Below are positions 11,001 to 24,200 of a stretch of 64,000 bases of DNA, one piece after another. This stretch comes from Volvox africanus (Eukaryota; Chlorophyta; Chlorophyceae; Chlamydomonadales; Volvocaceae), in contig BSDZ01000094.1 of NCBI GenBank assembly GCA_030268105.1, forward strand, positions 3,444,501 to 3,508,500, in the 5' to 3' direction. The number at the start of each line of letters is the position of its first letter. The first letter of the stretch is position 1. The translations under genes and the position numbers were made by a program. Under the pieces are notes generated by a model. It was not told the origin of the DNA. It saw only the letters and a list, made by a program, of their open reading frames with translations, and made no database searches.

Positions 11001-13964
11001 GGTATTTATCAGGCCCAAGCGCCTCCTTAGGTGCCGTGTAGAGGGACGGAAATGAACACGGTGAAAACCGACAAAGGCCGACAGATCGATAAGCACACAA
11101 ACATAGATGGCTCAATGAAGGGCGGGCCAGCAAGACTGACTGATGTTGATCGGAGGTCGGTGAGATGTTCGCCACACCTGTCAACCGGGTTGCGCACCAG
11201 AACCACCATCTTAGGCGGGCGTCTGCCGTATACCGCCGACACAAGTAACGGTAACGAGATTTCGTTGTACGGCAGCCCCAGGTTGGCTGCGAGCTGGGTC
11301 GGACAGCAATGTGCCGACGGCGGGGTTATGGGGGACGGGACAAAGTATAGGGGCAGGCAAGGGGTGAAAATAACATGATGAATAAAGAAGTGCAGACAAG
11401 ATACGGGAGGGCTACACAGGGAATAGGATTATGGTTTTCGGCTTGCCGTCATAGGCAACGCTCTGACCACTCACACCATTCAGACGTCGCGGTATGCATG
11501 TCCAGACGTGTACGGAGCCGCCAAAAAACACCCAACCTTTCCCTATGTTCACTGACAGAGCTTCATCCCAGTTCCACATCCATTACCGCACAGCCGTCGC
11601 TGTCAAACATGGTCGTACCTGCCGGTCCGCCTGCCGCGCCGTGGCGTAGCAGTCCTCTAGGCAACTTTCGCGCTCCGCGCCCTCCCGGTGGGCCTTATGG
11701 CAGCTTTCCCAGCAGGGCACCATGGCCTTGACGAAAGCCCGGTGCGCACGGACATCTGGGGACAATCAGCCACGGCTCTATCAGCAGACGTGGGGTGGGG
11801 GAGATGATCCAGGCATGCGAATCAATGTCTGCCATTAAGGTACGCATACACACGATACGACATACATCGTATCAGGGCCAAGGACCGTCACGCTCGCCAT
11901 ATCGTTACAGATGTATCAACCTCGCTCGCCAATATCACAACCCGACCACCCCTTACATTGCCATTGCGCCCGCACTGGTAAGGTGCAGCAACCCAATCCG
12001 TTTGATGATGGGCCCAACCCCTTTCCCCGGCAAGTCGCACATTCTCGCGTGCGGCAAAAGCTCACGTACTTGGGCTCCAGTAGAAAGCGAAGGTACTGCT
12101 GCTGCCATCCAGAAGGATCTTCTGCTGGCGCCGCAGCCACGCAACGCTCCCCCCCTCGCCGAAGCCAAGGCTGGCGGCGCCGCTACCCCCCGCCCCCTTG
12201 GCTGCTGCATCGATTTGCAGCGGCCACGCCGCAATGCGCGTGGCCGCCCTTGACGTCCCCGCCAAATAGCCGCTCATCGTCTTGTCCATTTCCGCCCAAA
12301 AATGCCAGCGACTGACATCGGACTGCGGGCAGTGAGCCGAAGGATCGAGAGAGAGTTGGACAGTGCACGCGGGCGTGTTTTCATATTGGGAAATGTCACG
12401 CGCGGAACAACGACCAGGAATCACGACAGGGCTGGCGCGGTTTCAAAAACAATTTAACGATTGGCGAGCTGTAACACTATGAGGAAGTCGCTCAGCGATC
12501 TGCGAGCCCAAGGTGATCGATGAGGGTACTCGGGGTTAGTAGCGACGCGCAGACGGTATCTGCATCACCTCTGGCCAGCGGGAGCCCACGGACCTTCACA
12601 ACTAAAGGGTGCTTGTACAGCGCCTGCCATAGGCTGGCGGCGCCGCAGTGGAAGCCGCCCATCACCATGGCGTACGGCAGACAGTTGAGTTCACCGTCAT
12701 CCGCCTTCGCCTTCGCCGCCCAGCAAGGATTCTTGAGCGCGGAGACAAACGGTCGCTCTGGACTCGGGCCATTGTCGTACAGATCCTTGTCCAGCTTTTC
12801 CAGAGCTTCTCGGAGTTCCCACCCTGTCCAAGGTAAGGTTGCGGCAGGCACGGCAGAGATTGTTTTATAAGCCCTGTATCTCTGAAGGGCTTATTAAAAC
12901 TCGTTGTGTGACCTTTGGAGTTACGTCGGAGTGTCCACATCACCCGCCACAATAACAGGTCGGGAATCATGGGGATAGTTACTCCGCATTTTCAACGCAA
13001 ATAGGCATGCGAACAAAGCAGGGTGTCAAACCTGGTGAAATTGAAAGGTGGTGTCACGGTTTAATGCAGCAAGTGACGGGGCGCGTATAGTGAAAACCAG
13101 CGGTCGCATTGTCGGAAGGGAGCGTGAGCACCGCAGCGCCTTGTGTAGCTGTAACCAGAGTATGTGTAGTCAGGTAGCCCTGTTCAGACCGGTGCGCTAT
13201 GACCGCATGCGTCGGAGCCGATTCCAGGAAATCGTCAGATGAACAATTCCTTGCTCCTGTCATCCCGTTGGCCATGCCTTTTAACGGCTGGTAAAAGATT
13301 GATGCATTTGAGGAAGCAACATGCACGGTGCCGTCGACTTCGTAAGGGATGGTTGGGGGCCAAAGCGGGCACCCCCGCCGCTAGCATTCTGGAACGGGAG
13401 ATGGGATCGTTGACATGTCTGGGAGGGATATCCCTTCACAATCTATTTCCTTCGGCGATCGAGATGGGGAAGTCTGGGGAATGCAGGCATGTGGATTGCC
13501 CTGCAAATAGTACCATGGGTGGCCACCTATCAACACACAGCGCCAGGGTGGCAACGCTAGGGCTTCCGCAAGCAATTTGGCTTGGCATTGCGACTGTGAG
13601 CTGTTTCTTGATTAAAGACAAACGTGCACAGAGGATCTTTATACCAAGCCAAGACAGCTACCGTCACGGTGTCGTTGACACCCCTTCCACGGTGATAGAG
13701 CTGTCAATTCATGCGATGTTTGTATGATATCCGAATGAAACCAGTGCGATGTCGATGTGCGAGCACTAATCCCGGATCAGCGCGACCGAAATTCGAGCAG
13801 GATAATTCACCTCTTGGCAACCGGGCTGCCAGCAGCTGACGCTCCAAAGTATCCAACGCATATATCCGCCCATGCATCCAAAGCTCATTCGTCAATATCA
13901 GAAAGACGCTCAACAACATCATATTGCACACGCACACGGGCCTTAGCTGGTCCATATGATTCAT
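8046..13964 (-). CDS. Carbohydrate sulfotransferase, Golgi type II membrane protein (CHST15-like)
   Basis: Ten phase-consistent exons: 13964-13811, 12823-12594, 12322-12070, 11755-11619, 11293-11178, 10738-10651, 10358-10242, 9889-9648, 8704-8522, 8106-8046; about 526 residues. Exon 1 codes a short N-tail and hydrophobic signal anchor (MMLLSVFLILTNELW), as expected for a lumenal Golgi enzyme; joining it to exon 2 rests on splice phase only. The 3'-phosphate-binding motif is LVRNPVDRLYS (~290-300). The C-terminus has the family pattern LTEFYAPYNQRLAQLL, split exactly by the last intron. The 5' PAPS-loop region is GGFHCGAASLWQAL (~107-120), where the usual lysine is histidine. Family role: transfer of sulfate from PAPS to a glycan or matrix polymer. 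The donor of exon 8 is uncertain; AA|GTATGT at 9648 was chosen because its phase fits and its consensus is good. Extracellular-matrix sulfation is an inference. Confidence 0.82.
12867..12894. repeat. Small perfect hairpin near a 3' splice site
   Basis: Nine-base arms ATAAGCCCT / AGGGCTTAT flank a 10-nt loop. It lies inside intron 1 of the sulfotransferase gene, about 44 nt before the acceptor of exon 2, so it could fold in the pre-mRNA. Confidence 0.5.
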
Positions 13965-14885
13965 CTTTTCTCGTGTCGCGCAAATCAATATACTGCCAAC
14001 AGCGATGCCATATGAAAACTTGTGGAAGGTTGTCAGCTATGAACGGCTTAGTTGTGCACTTTTAAGGCAGGATTGGCCGTTCTTTATCTGACAGTGTCCA
14101 GCGACTGGAAACAGTTACTGCAGTAGGCAATTCTTCAAACCATTCAATGATATATTACAAGCCTAAAGTTTTGAGTGCGAAAGGCAAAGTGTAGACTGCC
14201 GTGCGACAGCGATACCACGGTCATGAATACCTTCCGGCACAGAATTTCATAGAAAGGAGAAGGCTGGCATCACATCAAATTATGCGGCCTCCGCGTTATC
14301 GACGCGGAGTTTAAGACTCTTAAAAGTATGCGCTCCAGCGCCGCTGCTAAGTAGAATATCCCTTCCTTATCACACCATTAATTTGGTACGGTCATTTTAA
14401 ACATATTCAGTTATTGCACCTCAGTGCAAAGGACGTTGCACGCCGAAAACAGGTGCCCTCCTGGAGCCCCGATAGGACAATTTCCATTAACAATTCGACA
14501 TTAATGGCAACAGAGCAACTTGCTGGTTGACTTCTCTGACAGAAGATGCACCGCCTAACAACTGGTGAGACATCCAACCGATTGAGAGTTGCCAGTATGA
14601 TTAGAACGACTAGTCAGAAGCCAGTGATCCAGCAGAAATATTAATATAAACTGTGTCGCGTGCCAGGACCTCTGTGGAGTATAGGATTGGAATTTATCGG
14701 GCGAGGGGCCTTATGACAGAGTGGCATCCTCCTGTTGTTAAAGCATTCCATTGCACTTCATCTATCTCTCTCTTACTAAAACCGAAATACTGGTAACACG
14801 TAGTACGTTTTCTCGCGTCTCGCGAAGCATGCAACACTAGTTTGTCGGGTAGCACCGGAAAGTAGAACCCCCAGGTGCACACCAA
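13965..14885. promoter_or_regulatory. Divergent intergenic region: sulfotransferase / RGG-protein
   Basis: These 921 bp separate two divergently transcribed start codons (minus 13964, plus 14886). No open frame here is convincing. It must contain both promoters and 5' UTRs; I recognise no individual element. Confidence 0.45.
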
Positions 14886-16970
14886 ATGGCGGACCAGAAC
14901 GTGTTTGCTCTGCTCGGAGACGACGAGAATGAGGACCCTCAGGTCCTGGCGGCCAAGGCGCCGAAGCCGGTGAAGAAGGAGGCGCCTAAGGAGGACGTCA
15001 AGCCGGGTAAGCCGGCTTATCAATGCGGCGCTGTCGTCGGAACTGCCCCGAGATTAATTAATTCTCTGGTGCCCTTTGCTAAATCTTTTATCCTGTCTTC
15101 ATATTACAGTGAAGGCTCCAGTGGCTAAGCAGGAGGCTCCCCGCACCGAGAACGGCGGCCGCGGCGGCCGTGGGCGCGGAGAGGGCGGTCGCGGCCGGGG
15201 CGAGGGCCGTGGTGGTCGTGGTGGCAGGGGACCCCGGCCATTCGTGGACCGCAACGCGGCTCCTGTTGATGGAGAGGCTCCAGTGATGGAGCGCACCGAT
15301 GGCGAGGCTGGCAGGGGCCGAGGCCCTCGGCCTGGTCGGGGTCGTGGTGGCCGCTACTCGGGCGAGGGCCGGCCTCCTAGGCGCGAATATGAGCGTCACG
15401 ATGGCACCGGTCGCGGGTGAGAAATATTTCGCAAAGCTTGAGCGCCTTGGAACGTTATCTGCAGAAGGCTTTCGTCAAAAAACATTTCTCACTGATCCTG
15501 GAAATCATTCAACTTATGTATTGTGCTTAAATCTAATGCTGCAGTCACGAGACCGAGAAGCGTCATGGTGCCGGCCGCGGCAACTGGGGCAAGGAGGGCG
15601 ACGAGGTCAAGGAGTAAGTAGGGAACGTAAGAAATTGCGAATAACCTTCTTTCTGATCCTTCCACATAAGGAGGCACATAATGAAGAGGCATACCATTGA
15701 CGAGGATGTTGGCGGCGGTCTGCATGTTTTACAATGGCCGCTGTGAGTGACATCCCTAGCGTTTGAAGAGGGCTGCTCTTAAAATAAATAAGCTGTAAAT
15801 GCCAGGTAGTCTTTCCGTAATGAAATTCTTGCTTGGCGCCCTAGTTGCGATTTCTTGGGATCTGGTACAGATGGCATGCTGAATCTGTCTATAATCACCC
15901 TGTATCGTGATGATTCCTTAACAGGACGCCCGAGGGCGAGGAGGTCAAGCCTACGGAGGAGGCCCCTGCCGAGGAGGGCGCTGTCCCGGAGCCTGTGGCT
16001 GAGGAGCCCCCTAAGGAGGAGGAGAAGGTTAGCCGATTAGTGGGATTTTGAGGCTGTTACGTGACTTCCATATTCTCGCACGCGACAGACTTCTTTCACC
16101 ATTCGTTGTGGGAAAATCTCTACCCGGATGTGTACATGTGGGGGCTGGTGTATTGCACGCTGTCCTGTGTTGCCGAGGTCTTCTTTTCGTTCTTCCAGGA
16201 GCTGAGCCTTGAGGAGTACGAAGCCATGATGGCGGCGAAGAAGAAAGCCTTGAACAAGACATCTGAGTCTAAGAACGTCGATGCATCTGCCGAGCTGAAG
16301 GGTCTGAAGGCTTTCACCAAGCAATCCATCGAGGAGAAGGTGGGTATGTCTGCGATTCCGCTGTCGCGTCATGGGGCGGGAATGCCCTTCCACTTTGTTT
16401 CAGGGCATGTGTGAATGCGATGCGAAGAAGCCTTCTCAGCCATGTGCATTCCCATGCTGTTTGCATAATGCCTCAGGGTCTGGACCTGGGTGCTATTGAG
16501 AAGAAGAAGGCGGAGGCGGACCGCGTCGCCAAGGAGAATGCTAAGGCCAAGGTAGGCCGTCCTGAATAGGTTGTATGTGTCGTGCACGGGAACTGTACGG
16601 TAGCAGCAACGTGCCTGACATGCATTAGAGTGACTGGGGCAGGCATCAGCTTACGTTTTTTGATTTAGGCCTAGACCTGACTTCAGGATCTGCTGTTTGC
16701 ATTCCCGTGCAGGTTGTGCTGGAGACGGGCTTCCGCATTGAGAGCAGTGATGCTGGTCGAGGTGAGCGTGGTGGTCGTGGACGCGGTGGCCGCGGCGGTG
16801 AGCGTGGTGGCGACCGTGGCGGTCGCTTCAGTGACCGGCCCCAGAGTGCCCGTGGTGAGCGGGGCGGTCGTGGAGGCGAGCGCGGTGGCCGCAGTGTGGG
16901 TGGTCGTGGTACAGGCCGTGGCTCAGCACCACTCCCTGGTGACGAAAGCCACTTCCCGGCTCTGTCTTAA
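14886..16970 (+). CDS. Hyaluronan/mRNA-binding family RGG-box protein (HABP4/SERBP1/Stm1-like)
   Basis: Seven phase-consistent exons: 14886-15006, 15110-15416, 15545-15613, 15925-16027, 16199-16339, 16477-16551, 16713-16970; 357 residues. The N-terminus MADQNVFALLGDDENEDP is the short Stm1-type start. An RGG box follows (~50-130). The HABP4 signature HETEKRHGAGRGNWG sits at ~144-158. Next come an acidic Glu/Pro stretch, the helix LSLEEYEAMMAAKKKAL (~202-218), a second RGG box (~285-340) and a C-terminal FPAL motif. This order and length match plant RGGA and animal SERBP1 proteins, which bind mRNA and associate with ribosomes, often under stress. It is a cytoplasmic or nucleocytoplasmic RNA-binding protein. 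Nothing appears broken. Confidence 0.95.
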
Positions 16971-17250
16971 GCATTATGTGTGGTGCAGTTGCAAGTCCCA
17001 AACACCGTTAGGATCTAGGCCCAGTACCAACGGGGGGCTGCATTTCAACTGTCACGACACCATTATGTTATGGAGGATTATCCTAACAGCTTCAGACACA
17101 TGCGGATTTCCGTATCCTGGTTTGGTGCACGATCTTTGAAGAATGCGTTCGGGCAAATTCGAACGTCGGGCCAAGGGCATTAGCAATGAGTGCGCGAGGC
17201 GTGAAAGGACAGTACGTCAGCAGTGACTGCGGAAGCGACGAGAACGGCCT

Positions 17251-17255
17251 TGTAA
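17251..17255 (+). terminator. TGTAA polyadenylation signal of RGG-protein gene
   Basis: TGTAA lies 281 nt after the stop codon at 16970. It is assigned by motif and position only. Confidence 0.45.
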
Positions 17256-18177
17256 CAGCGGCAACGATGTCTGCATTTGACCAGATGGGGGGCGGGCAGG
17301 TTGTCTCGTGTGGTGTGACGTTTGCATGGCTTTCGTTTTATGGTAGTTTCGGGGCATAGGTGAAACATGGGCTGTGGAGTGGGATTATTAGATGAAGGCA
17401 GGTTGAGTCCCTTACCTGAGCATCACCTTTGTTCATGTGTTGCTGTGCTGGGTATGTTGACCACAACCATGGCAGTCGGCGACATTTGAGATGAAGCTGA
17501 TGGTATGCGAAACATTAAGTCTTGTGTGATAGGGTGATGGGACAGTCATGGGACACGAATATCTCCTCGCCATCTGCGCAATCGACACGGGGCATCGAAG
17601 TTATGTGGCGGGCTGCTTGGGGGGGGGGTTCAGGGTCGAAACGGGGATTTCAGGTGCAAGCCCGTGTAGAGACAGGGCATGTGGTGGATGTTACGATAGC
17701 CGGAGAGCCGGATCCATAGCTGCTGCTGACCATACTGACGCTCAAAGCTGTCTGAAGATCCGAGTATGTGTACTTGTTGTTCAGTCTCTTTTCATAGCAC
17801 ATCATCCACATTGAGGTGCTCAGATATCAGATACGACCTGGTTGTAGCAGCGCGGGCAACATGACTGCAACGATCTGATCTTATTCAAGGGCTTGTCTTC
17901 GTTGATCCTTAAGTAAATTGACCACCAAGTGTGTCCTTTCGACTAGGAGAAGTTCAGATTCCGATTTTGCATCCCTGTCAGCATCGTTGTTCATTACATA
18001 ATGAGCCGATGTATGTCAGTGGCCGATGGAAGTCGCAACATTTGCGCTGATGACGAAGTGGTGATAATATTACGTGATATCGATTCATGAATGAAATTTG
18101 AAAATCAGTAATTGGGAAAAACTCTATGAAGATACAAGTAAAATGTCACAAAACATAATGACAGTTATATCTAATAA

Positions 18178-18182
18178 TTACA
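18178..18182 (-). terminator. TGTAA polyadenylation signal of LPA1-like gene
   Basis: TTACA on the plus strand (TGTAA on minus) lies 22-26 nt beyond the LPA1-like stop codon (18204-18206), giving a very short 3' UTR if used. Confidence 0.5.
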
Positions 18183-18203
18183 ACTTCAACACATAATCAA
18201 ATT

Positions 18204-21200
18204 TCATCCATCAGTTTCACTTATCTTCTCCTGTGCCAAACTAACAGTATGCTGAATCGATGATACAGTCTCCCCGGGAGATTGAATACGTAATGCTCCG
18301 CCCCCGCGCAATAGCTGCCTTAATTGATCCACCCCAGCTGCCACTGCCGATGGCAAAATCCCTTGCTTAACATGTCCCACAGCACCTAGGCCGTCAACAA
18401 GCAGGTTGCCCGAGCCATTGGAATCTCCCGGAGTAATATGCTGTTGATGGTGTAAGTGCTGGTGATGACGCATATATTGGCGCGGACTGGATCCAACTCC
18501 TGCAATTCCCTGGGACACTTTACGGCTGATGCTCGCCCGTTGTGCAGCTCCTGAGGAGGCCGCCGGCGGTGGCCCGCCGGTGCATTGGTTGAGTTGTGTG
18601 TGCACCGCCGCTGCATGTGGCGACGGCCAGCCGGTAGCCGCGGTTGATGCTGAGGCGCGCATCCGGCTGCGCACGAGGGCCCCAGCCAGATGGCGAATAA
18701 TTGTGTTCGATCGACCCAGAGGCATGCCCTCCTCATCATCGCCATGCTCGTCCATGTCATCGTGCGTTGCGCTTTCGTACACACTGCCGTACTCCTGCAT
18801 CGTAACCCATACAATGTTTAGTGAGCAATAACCGCTCACAACTTCGTAAGGAGTTCAGAAAGAAACCTTTTCTCCATAGGACCGCTGCTGCAAGATTGCG
18901 ACACATGCCATAAAGTCAAGAACAACCCTACCTGTAGCGGGCTGGCGCCTCCATACAGGCCGTACACGTCATAACCATCACCGTCTTGGTCGTCGCTGTC
19001 ACCGGGGCCTTGCCCACCAGGGGATCCCACTGGCAGGGTGGGCCTTCGTCGTACACCGGAGCTGCCACCAGGACCTACCCGATTACCGGCGAAGCTTGTC
19101 TCGCCATCCACGCCGTCGCCATCGCGGCCAGCGTCTCCATTTATGACGCCAGCTTCATCGGATGAGTAGCCACAGCGGCTTGGAGAGGAGGACTCTTCTC
19201 CCAAGCAGCGGCTGCTTGTGCGAAGATACACCGGCGCGCCGAGTGCTGCAGTAGCAGCCGACCAGGCGTTCGCTCCTGCGCAGAAAAGCGACAGTCAATC
19301 AGTCGATGGCGTTGATGTACAGAACCCAACAGGCACACGGGATCAGCAAGCGCCTCTACGATTATTAGGCTGTTCATTTATTAGGCTGTTCAAGAGCATT
19401 CACGAGTCGCCAACTCCTTGTATTGTGCTGCGCTAAAGCAGCGGTGTGCAAGTGAGACCGCCATTCCTACTCCCTCGCTTGCTCACACTTTCAGCTAACC
19501 TCCCATCTTCATCTGGAGTGGGTGCGTTCCTCTTTCCCGCCTCCCTTCTTTCCCCCACCTGCAAACGCACTCATTGCAGCCGCGTCGAGTCCACCTCGCC
19601 GTGCTGCTCCTTCTCCACTCGATTCCCCTACAGCTCCTGCTGCGGACGGAGACCCGAACGCTTCTACATATGAGCTCGCCACGTCGTCTATTCCCACTGC
19701 TTCCGAAGCGGCCCCAGGCGCATGGATGACGTGCTGCTTCTGCTGCTGTTGCAGCTCACCAGGGCGTCTGCTATGTGATGGAGCTCCCTGAAAGGGCCCC
19801 TCTTTACCATCCTCGCAAGACTGCCGAAGTCCCACTCCTGCTCCCACACTGGACAGTTGCGCTGCCGGTGATCCTGCGTGTTGCTGCTGGAGTGACCGCT
19901 GCTGGCGTTGCTGTTCTGTTACGCCATCCATCTGCTCATCCAGAATAGCCGACTCCATCACCACGCGAAGCACCTCCACGGGACAACTGTCCCCAAACCG
20001 AGTGTAGGCATCTTTGGCCGCGGCGAACGCCGCAGATGCAGCCCTGTCCGCACGTCCATTGGCTGCCGATATAACCGCCGCCGCGGCTGCTCTTGAAGCG
20101 TTCCCATGCCCCGCTGCGTCAGCTCCGCTACGGGCCTGGCCTTCTGTCTCGCAGAAACTGTCTAGTTCGCAAGTTTCTCGACCTTCCTCAATTCTCACCG
20201 ATTGCGACAGCCAATGGCCAACGAGTGCGTCTACACCACCTTCGGCAACAGGACTGCCAGTGGCCACCTGAGGCTGCGGCCTCATGCTACCGGCCCCCAG
20301 GCGCTCCATACACGCAGGCAGCACCGCCTCGACGTGCTGCTGCTGCTCTGGAGAAAGAGCTTGGCACGGCGCTACCCTTCGGGATGGCACCGTCAAAGGC
20401 AGCGATACTGCCATAACTATGTCATCATCATCGCCGACCCCACCGCATCCACCAATAGAACTTCCGAGCGGTCCCGAACCAAAGGGCAAACTTCGGGCGG
20501 CAACTGCCGGTTCCGCCGCTGCGGGCGCCTGACCTCCATTGTCGGAGCCAACACCAGGGTGGACTGCTGTGCCTTGCATAGATGACGAGCACGCCACACT
20601 TGTGGTGGTATCGGCGCCGGCTAGCTCCTGTGCGCTGCACACAGAGCTTCCGGAAAGGATGGGAAGAGCATCGCCAAACGACAAAGGCCTGTCACCTAGC
20701 CCAAAAGAGTTGCTGTCATGCCGTGTTGGATCTTGGATGAAATGTTGCTGCTGGCCTCCCTGGCTGTGACGTCGCATCCTCCGCTTTTGTGGCTGCTCCA
20801 ACGGCGTTGCATCCTCTGCCCCTGTATCCGAACAAGCGCAGTCTGAAGATTCCAAAACACGGCCTTGCTGGTCGCCAGTCGCATGTTGCGGCAGCGGTAG
20901 CAGCTGCAGGTTGGCCTCACTCTTGCCAGAGACCAGGGAACAATGAATGATACCTCGCGGCGCAGCTGCCGCACCCTGCAGTGGTGGCTGCTGCGGCAGC
21001 CAACATGGACCAATACTGCCACTGCAGGAAGACGGCACACCAGGCCCGGCGCAACCACCGTTGTCGCCCCGCCCGCCATCCCCAACTACAGCGAAAGCGT
21101 GTGGTGCCTCATTCCGTTTTAGAGATGTCGCAGACAGCGGGGGAAATGAAACATACATCTGCCGCTCGCCAGCGCCAGCGCCGGTGATACTGTCAAGACC

Positions 21201-24200
21201 CTCGGACCCAAGTAACTGCTGCGACTGCACGGGACAAGACCCAATTAGGCCGTCCGATACTGCTTTCGCAATTGAGACCGTAGCTAAAAGTAGGGTTGGT
21301 AACTGGCTAGGTGAGGAACCAAATCCAGGGCTCGTGCCTGCTTCTCTAGCTGCGGTGCTGCCGCCAGGGCGCAGCTTGGGCGACACGGGGCACGTCAGGG
21401 GGTGAGCCAGAGCTGCCGTCCTGAGCAACGATTCCGAGTGTGGCGAGGGGGGTGACGGCGACGGCAGGTCCACCGGGGCGCCGCAGCTGCTTCGGCGGTT
21501 TGCATGTGCCTGGTCCGAACGGGGCGAGAGCAACGGACGCGGTCACAGGTCCGAGGATGCAACAAACAGTCATGAGAAACGTCTCCCAGCGTTATGGTAT
21601 TTCCCCAAACAATAGTGCCCCGACCACCAGTGCGGAGCCTTATCGTTATCCGTTAGCATAATCAGCCCTAGACGACGTTAATAGTCATCCCGCCGGCATG
21701 TACCTGTAAGAGCACGGAATGTAGTTGCTGATGCGGGTGTTGAGGGGAAGACGATAGCAATAGCGCCGCCGCCTCCGCGCAGCTCTGGTATGGCACCGGC
21801 AAGTCGAGCTGGGAGCTGCTGTGAGTATGTTGTGTTGTGCAGCTGCCGCCTGCAGCAGCAGCAACTGCCACCGCGGCCACCAATGCTGCCTCACCGTAGA
21901 CATCACTGCCGTCGCTGCAGACGGCTGAGGACAGCGGCGGAGCTGCCAAGCTCGCGGCGGTAATCTCTCGACTGAATATACGCGGTGAACCGAGCATACG
22001 CGGTGGAGGAGGAGGAGGCAACCCCAGATTACCGGGGCTCTCTGCGGACATCGGAAATACAGTTAGATTTGCACACCCTTATCCTAAATAACCTCGCAGC
22101 CCGGCGCTCAGGCCGCAGCAACACCGTGTGGTGCCTCCGCAGATCGCTAACACGACTTACCCCGAATGGCCTGTGTAGCGCCAAGTTGCGCCGCGTTGGT
22201 AACGGTTGCGGTGGCGGCACTTGACGCAATCGCCGCTGCTGACGCGGCACTTGCGGCAGTGGCGGTAATAGCAGGAACACAGTTGGTTCCCGGGCCCGTG
22301 CCGGCGCCCATCCCCGCCAGTGACTCCACCACCGCAGTATACTCATTGTGTAACATCCGAAGCGTAGACGAGCCCACGTCCAGCACTTGATCGCCTTTCA
22401 TCATGCGCTTAAGGCAGCTGTGACGCCATAAGCAGTCAGGGCCCCACGGGCGTGATGTGAGGGCCTTGGGGAGAGATAGGCTGAAGCGACACAGCCAGAG
22501 AAAGGGCTCAAGCGGAATGCTTGTTTGAAACCAATACGGAAACAGTTGCCCCGCGCCTCCTACTCGGCATCGGCGACCAGCAAGTTCGACCACAGGACCT
22601 CCGTACTCGGCATCATCCTTCTCTCATACACGACACTGTAACGATAAGACACCTTTGTGCTGACGATCCACTTCCCAGGGCTCGGCTCTTGAAAGTGCAA
22701 CGTGCTCGTCCTCCTCCTCACTGTCGTCACCATCGTTGCGATTCAGTGACGCCCCACCTCTACTCACCCCAGCAGCGTCAGATGTATCAAACCGACGGAT
22801 CTGTCGATGTTGGTGTTCTCCACGCACGGGATCGCGTGCTTTTCGGCCTTGCGGAACAGGTAGTCCTGCAACGAAAGGCATGCGAACGTCGGACGTTACA
22901 ACTGGTTTTGATGCCACCCCATTACGTTGCCTAGTACCAGGCAACAGTGCTTTCGGGAGGCCCCCTCCACTCAGGCATTCAACCAGAGGCACACTCAGAC
23001 ACGATGGTCTCGATGTAATAGAAGGCATGCATATGCCACCACGACTTTGTTCTTGAAGATGAAAGGTGCAACCGCCATAGCCCCAGCGCGAGTGCATGGT
23101 GATGCTTGGGATACAGTGGACAGCGCGTTGACAGGGAGATCGCATCACAGCTGCTATATCCTCCCAGGGCGGAGAACACGATGCAGCAGTGCATCGTACC
23201 TGGATCCAGCGAATGTTGCGCATATTCTTCACGTACTTGTTCTTATTGGGATCCAGTGTCATGTACTTGGCTCGAACCGCCATACGCTCCACGTGTTTGC
23301 CTGTGGGGTGGGATATGACACAATACACTTTCCAGACAAGGCTAGGGGATGCCCAAGCCGGGCATAGTCATATAGCTTTTGCAGGTGCATTGCGAAAACG
23401 CATCGGCCAGCCAATGGCCCTTCCATCAGCCGTCGTAGCATATCCACACAATCTACATATAAAACACTCAGCCAGCCAAAAGAGCATCAATGAGCAGGAT
23501 GCAACAACGCTCACCTTCGCTCTTGATGTAGACCAAGAAGGGCACCACCCCAGGATGGCGCTGCAGCAGCCGCATCACAAGTCCCACGTGCAGGTGCACA
23601 CCCTCCACCACCAGGCTCTGCCGCCGCACCTCGAAGCCAGATATCAGTTGCTCTAAGTGCTCCGAAACCAGCTCGCATTGTGCCTTATAACCACGAATTG
23701 CTAAGTCGTGCGCGCTAAGGCCCTGCGGAGACGGTCCCAATGCTGCCGTGGGCGCCATCGCTGCAGGGGCAGCTGGTGCTGTAGGAGCGGCAGCTCCGCC
23801 GCAGTCATCTCCCCATGGCATTGCAGGTGAAGCCACTTTACCTGGGGGCGATTGCTGCTCCCCGACTGCATGGTGCACCACACTTTGCTCCTGGTGCTGC
23901 TGTCTCTGCTGCTGTAACAACGCATGCAGCCGCATCTCGTCGAGCGCCTGCTGTTTCTGAAGTGCCTCGCCCGCCTCGTAGGTCGAGGCGAAGAGCAGGG
24001 GCGTTTCCTCGGGGCTAGTGAAGCCGCGCATCATGTGCCGCACGCTGTCTGTGGACAGGACGGTGCTGATGCCCAGGCGACTAGCCTGTGGTTAACGGAA
24101 GAAGCGGGGGTTCCAGGCGAGGCACATGAGGCTTGCATCACATAATATTCGCCGACGTGTCATGGTGCCAGGGGCTATGCAAGCTTTTAGGGCATGCAAA

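Larger units (their letters stand above)
16971..18203. other. Convergent intergenic region with two 3' UTRs
   Basis: No coding exon is visible. It contains the 3' UTR of the RGG-protein gene and, at its right end, the short 3' end of the minus-strand LPA1-like gene. A run of ten G lies near 17618-17627. Confidence 0.5.

Noticed and set aside
13054..13326. Possible extra sulfotransferase exon with N-glycosylation motifs
   Set aside because: Exon 1 (13964-13811) and exon 2 (12823-12594) already join in phase; this frame starts with a GTG rather than an ATG and has no convincing splice pair. It could still be an alternative exon.
22926..23380. Plus-strand ORFs opposite the LPA1-like gene
   Set aside because: They are shadows of the well-supported minus-strand exons 4 and 5 and their introns; no independent coding signal.
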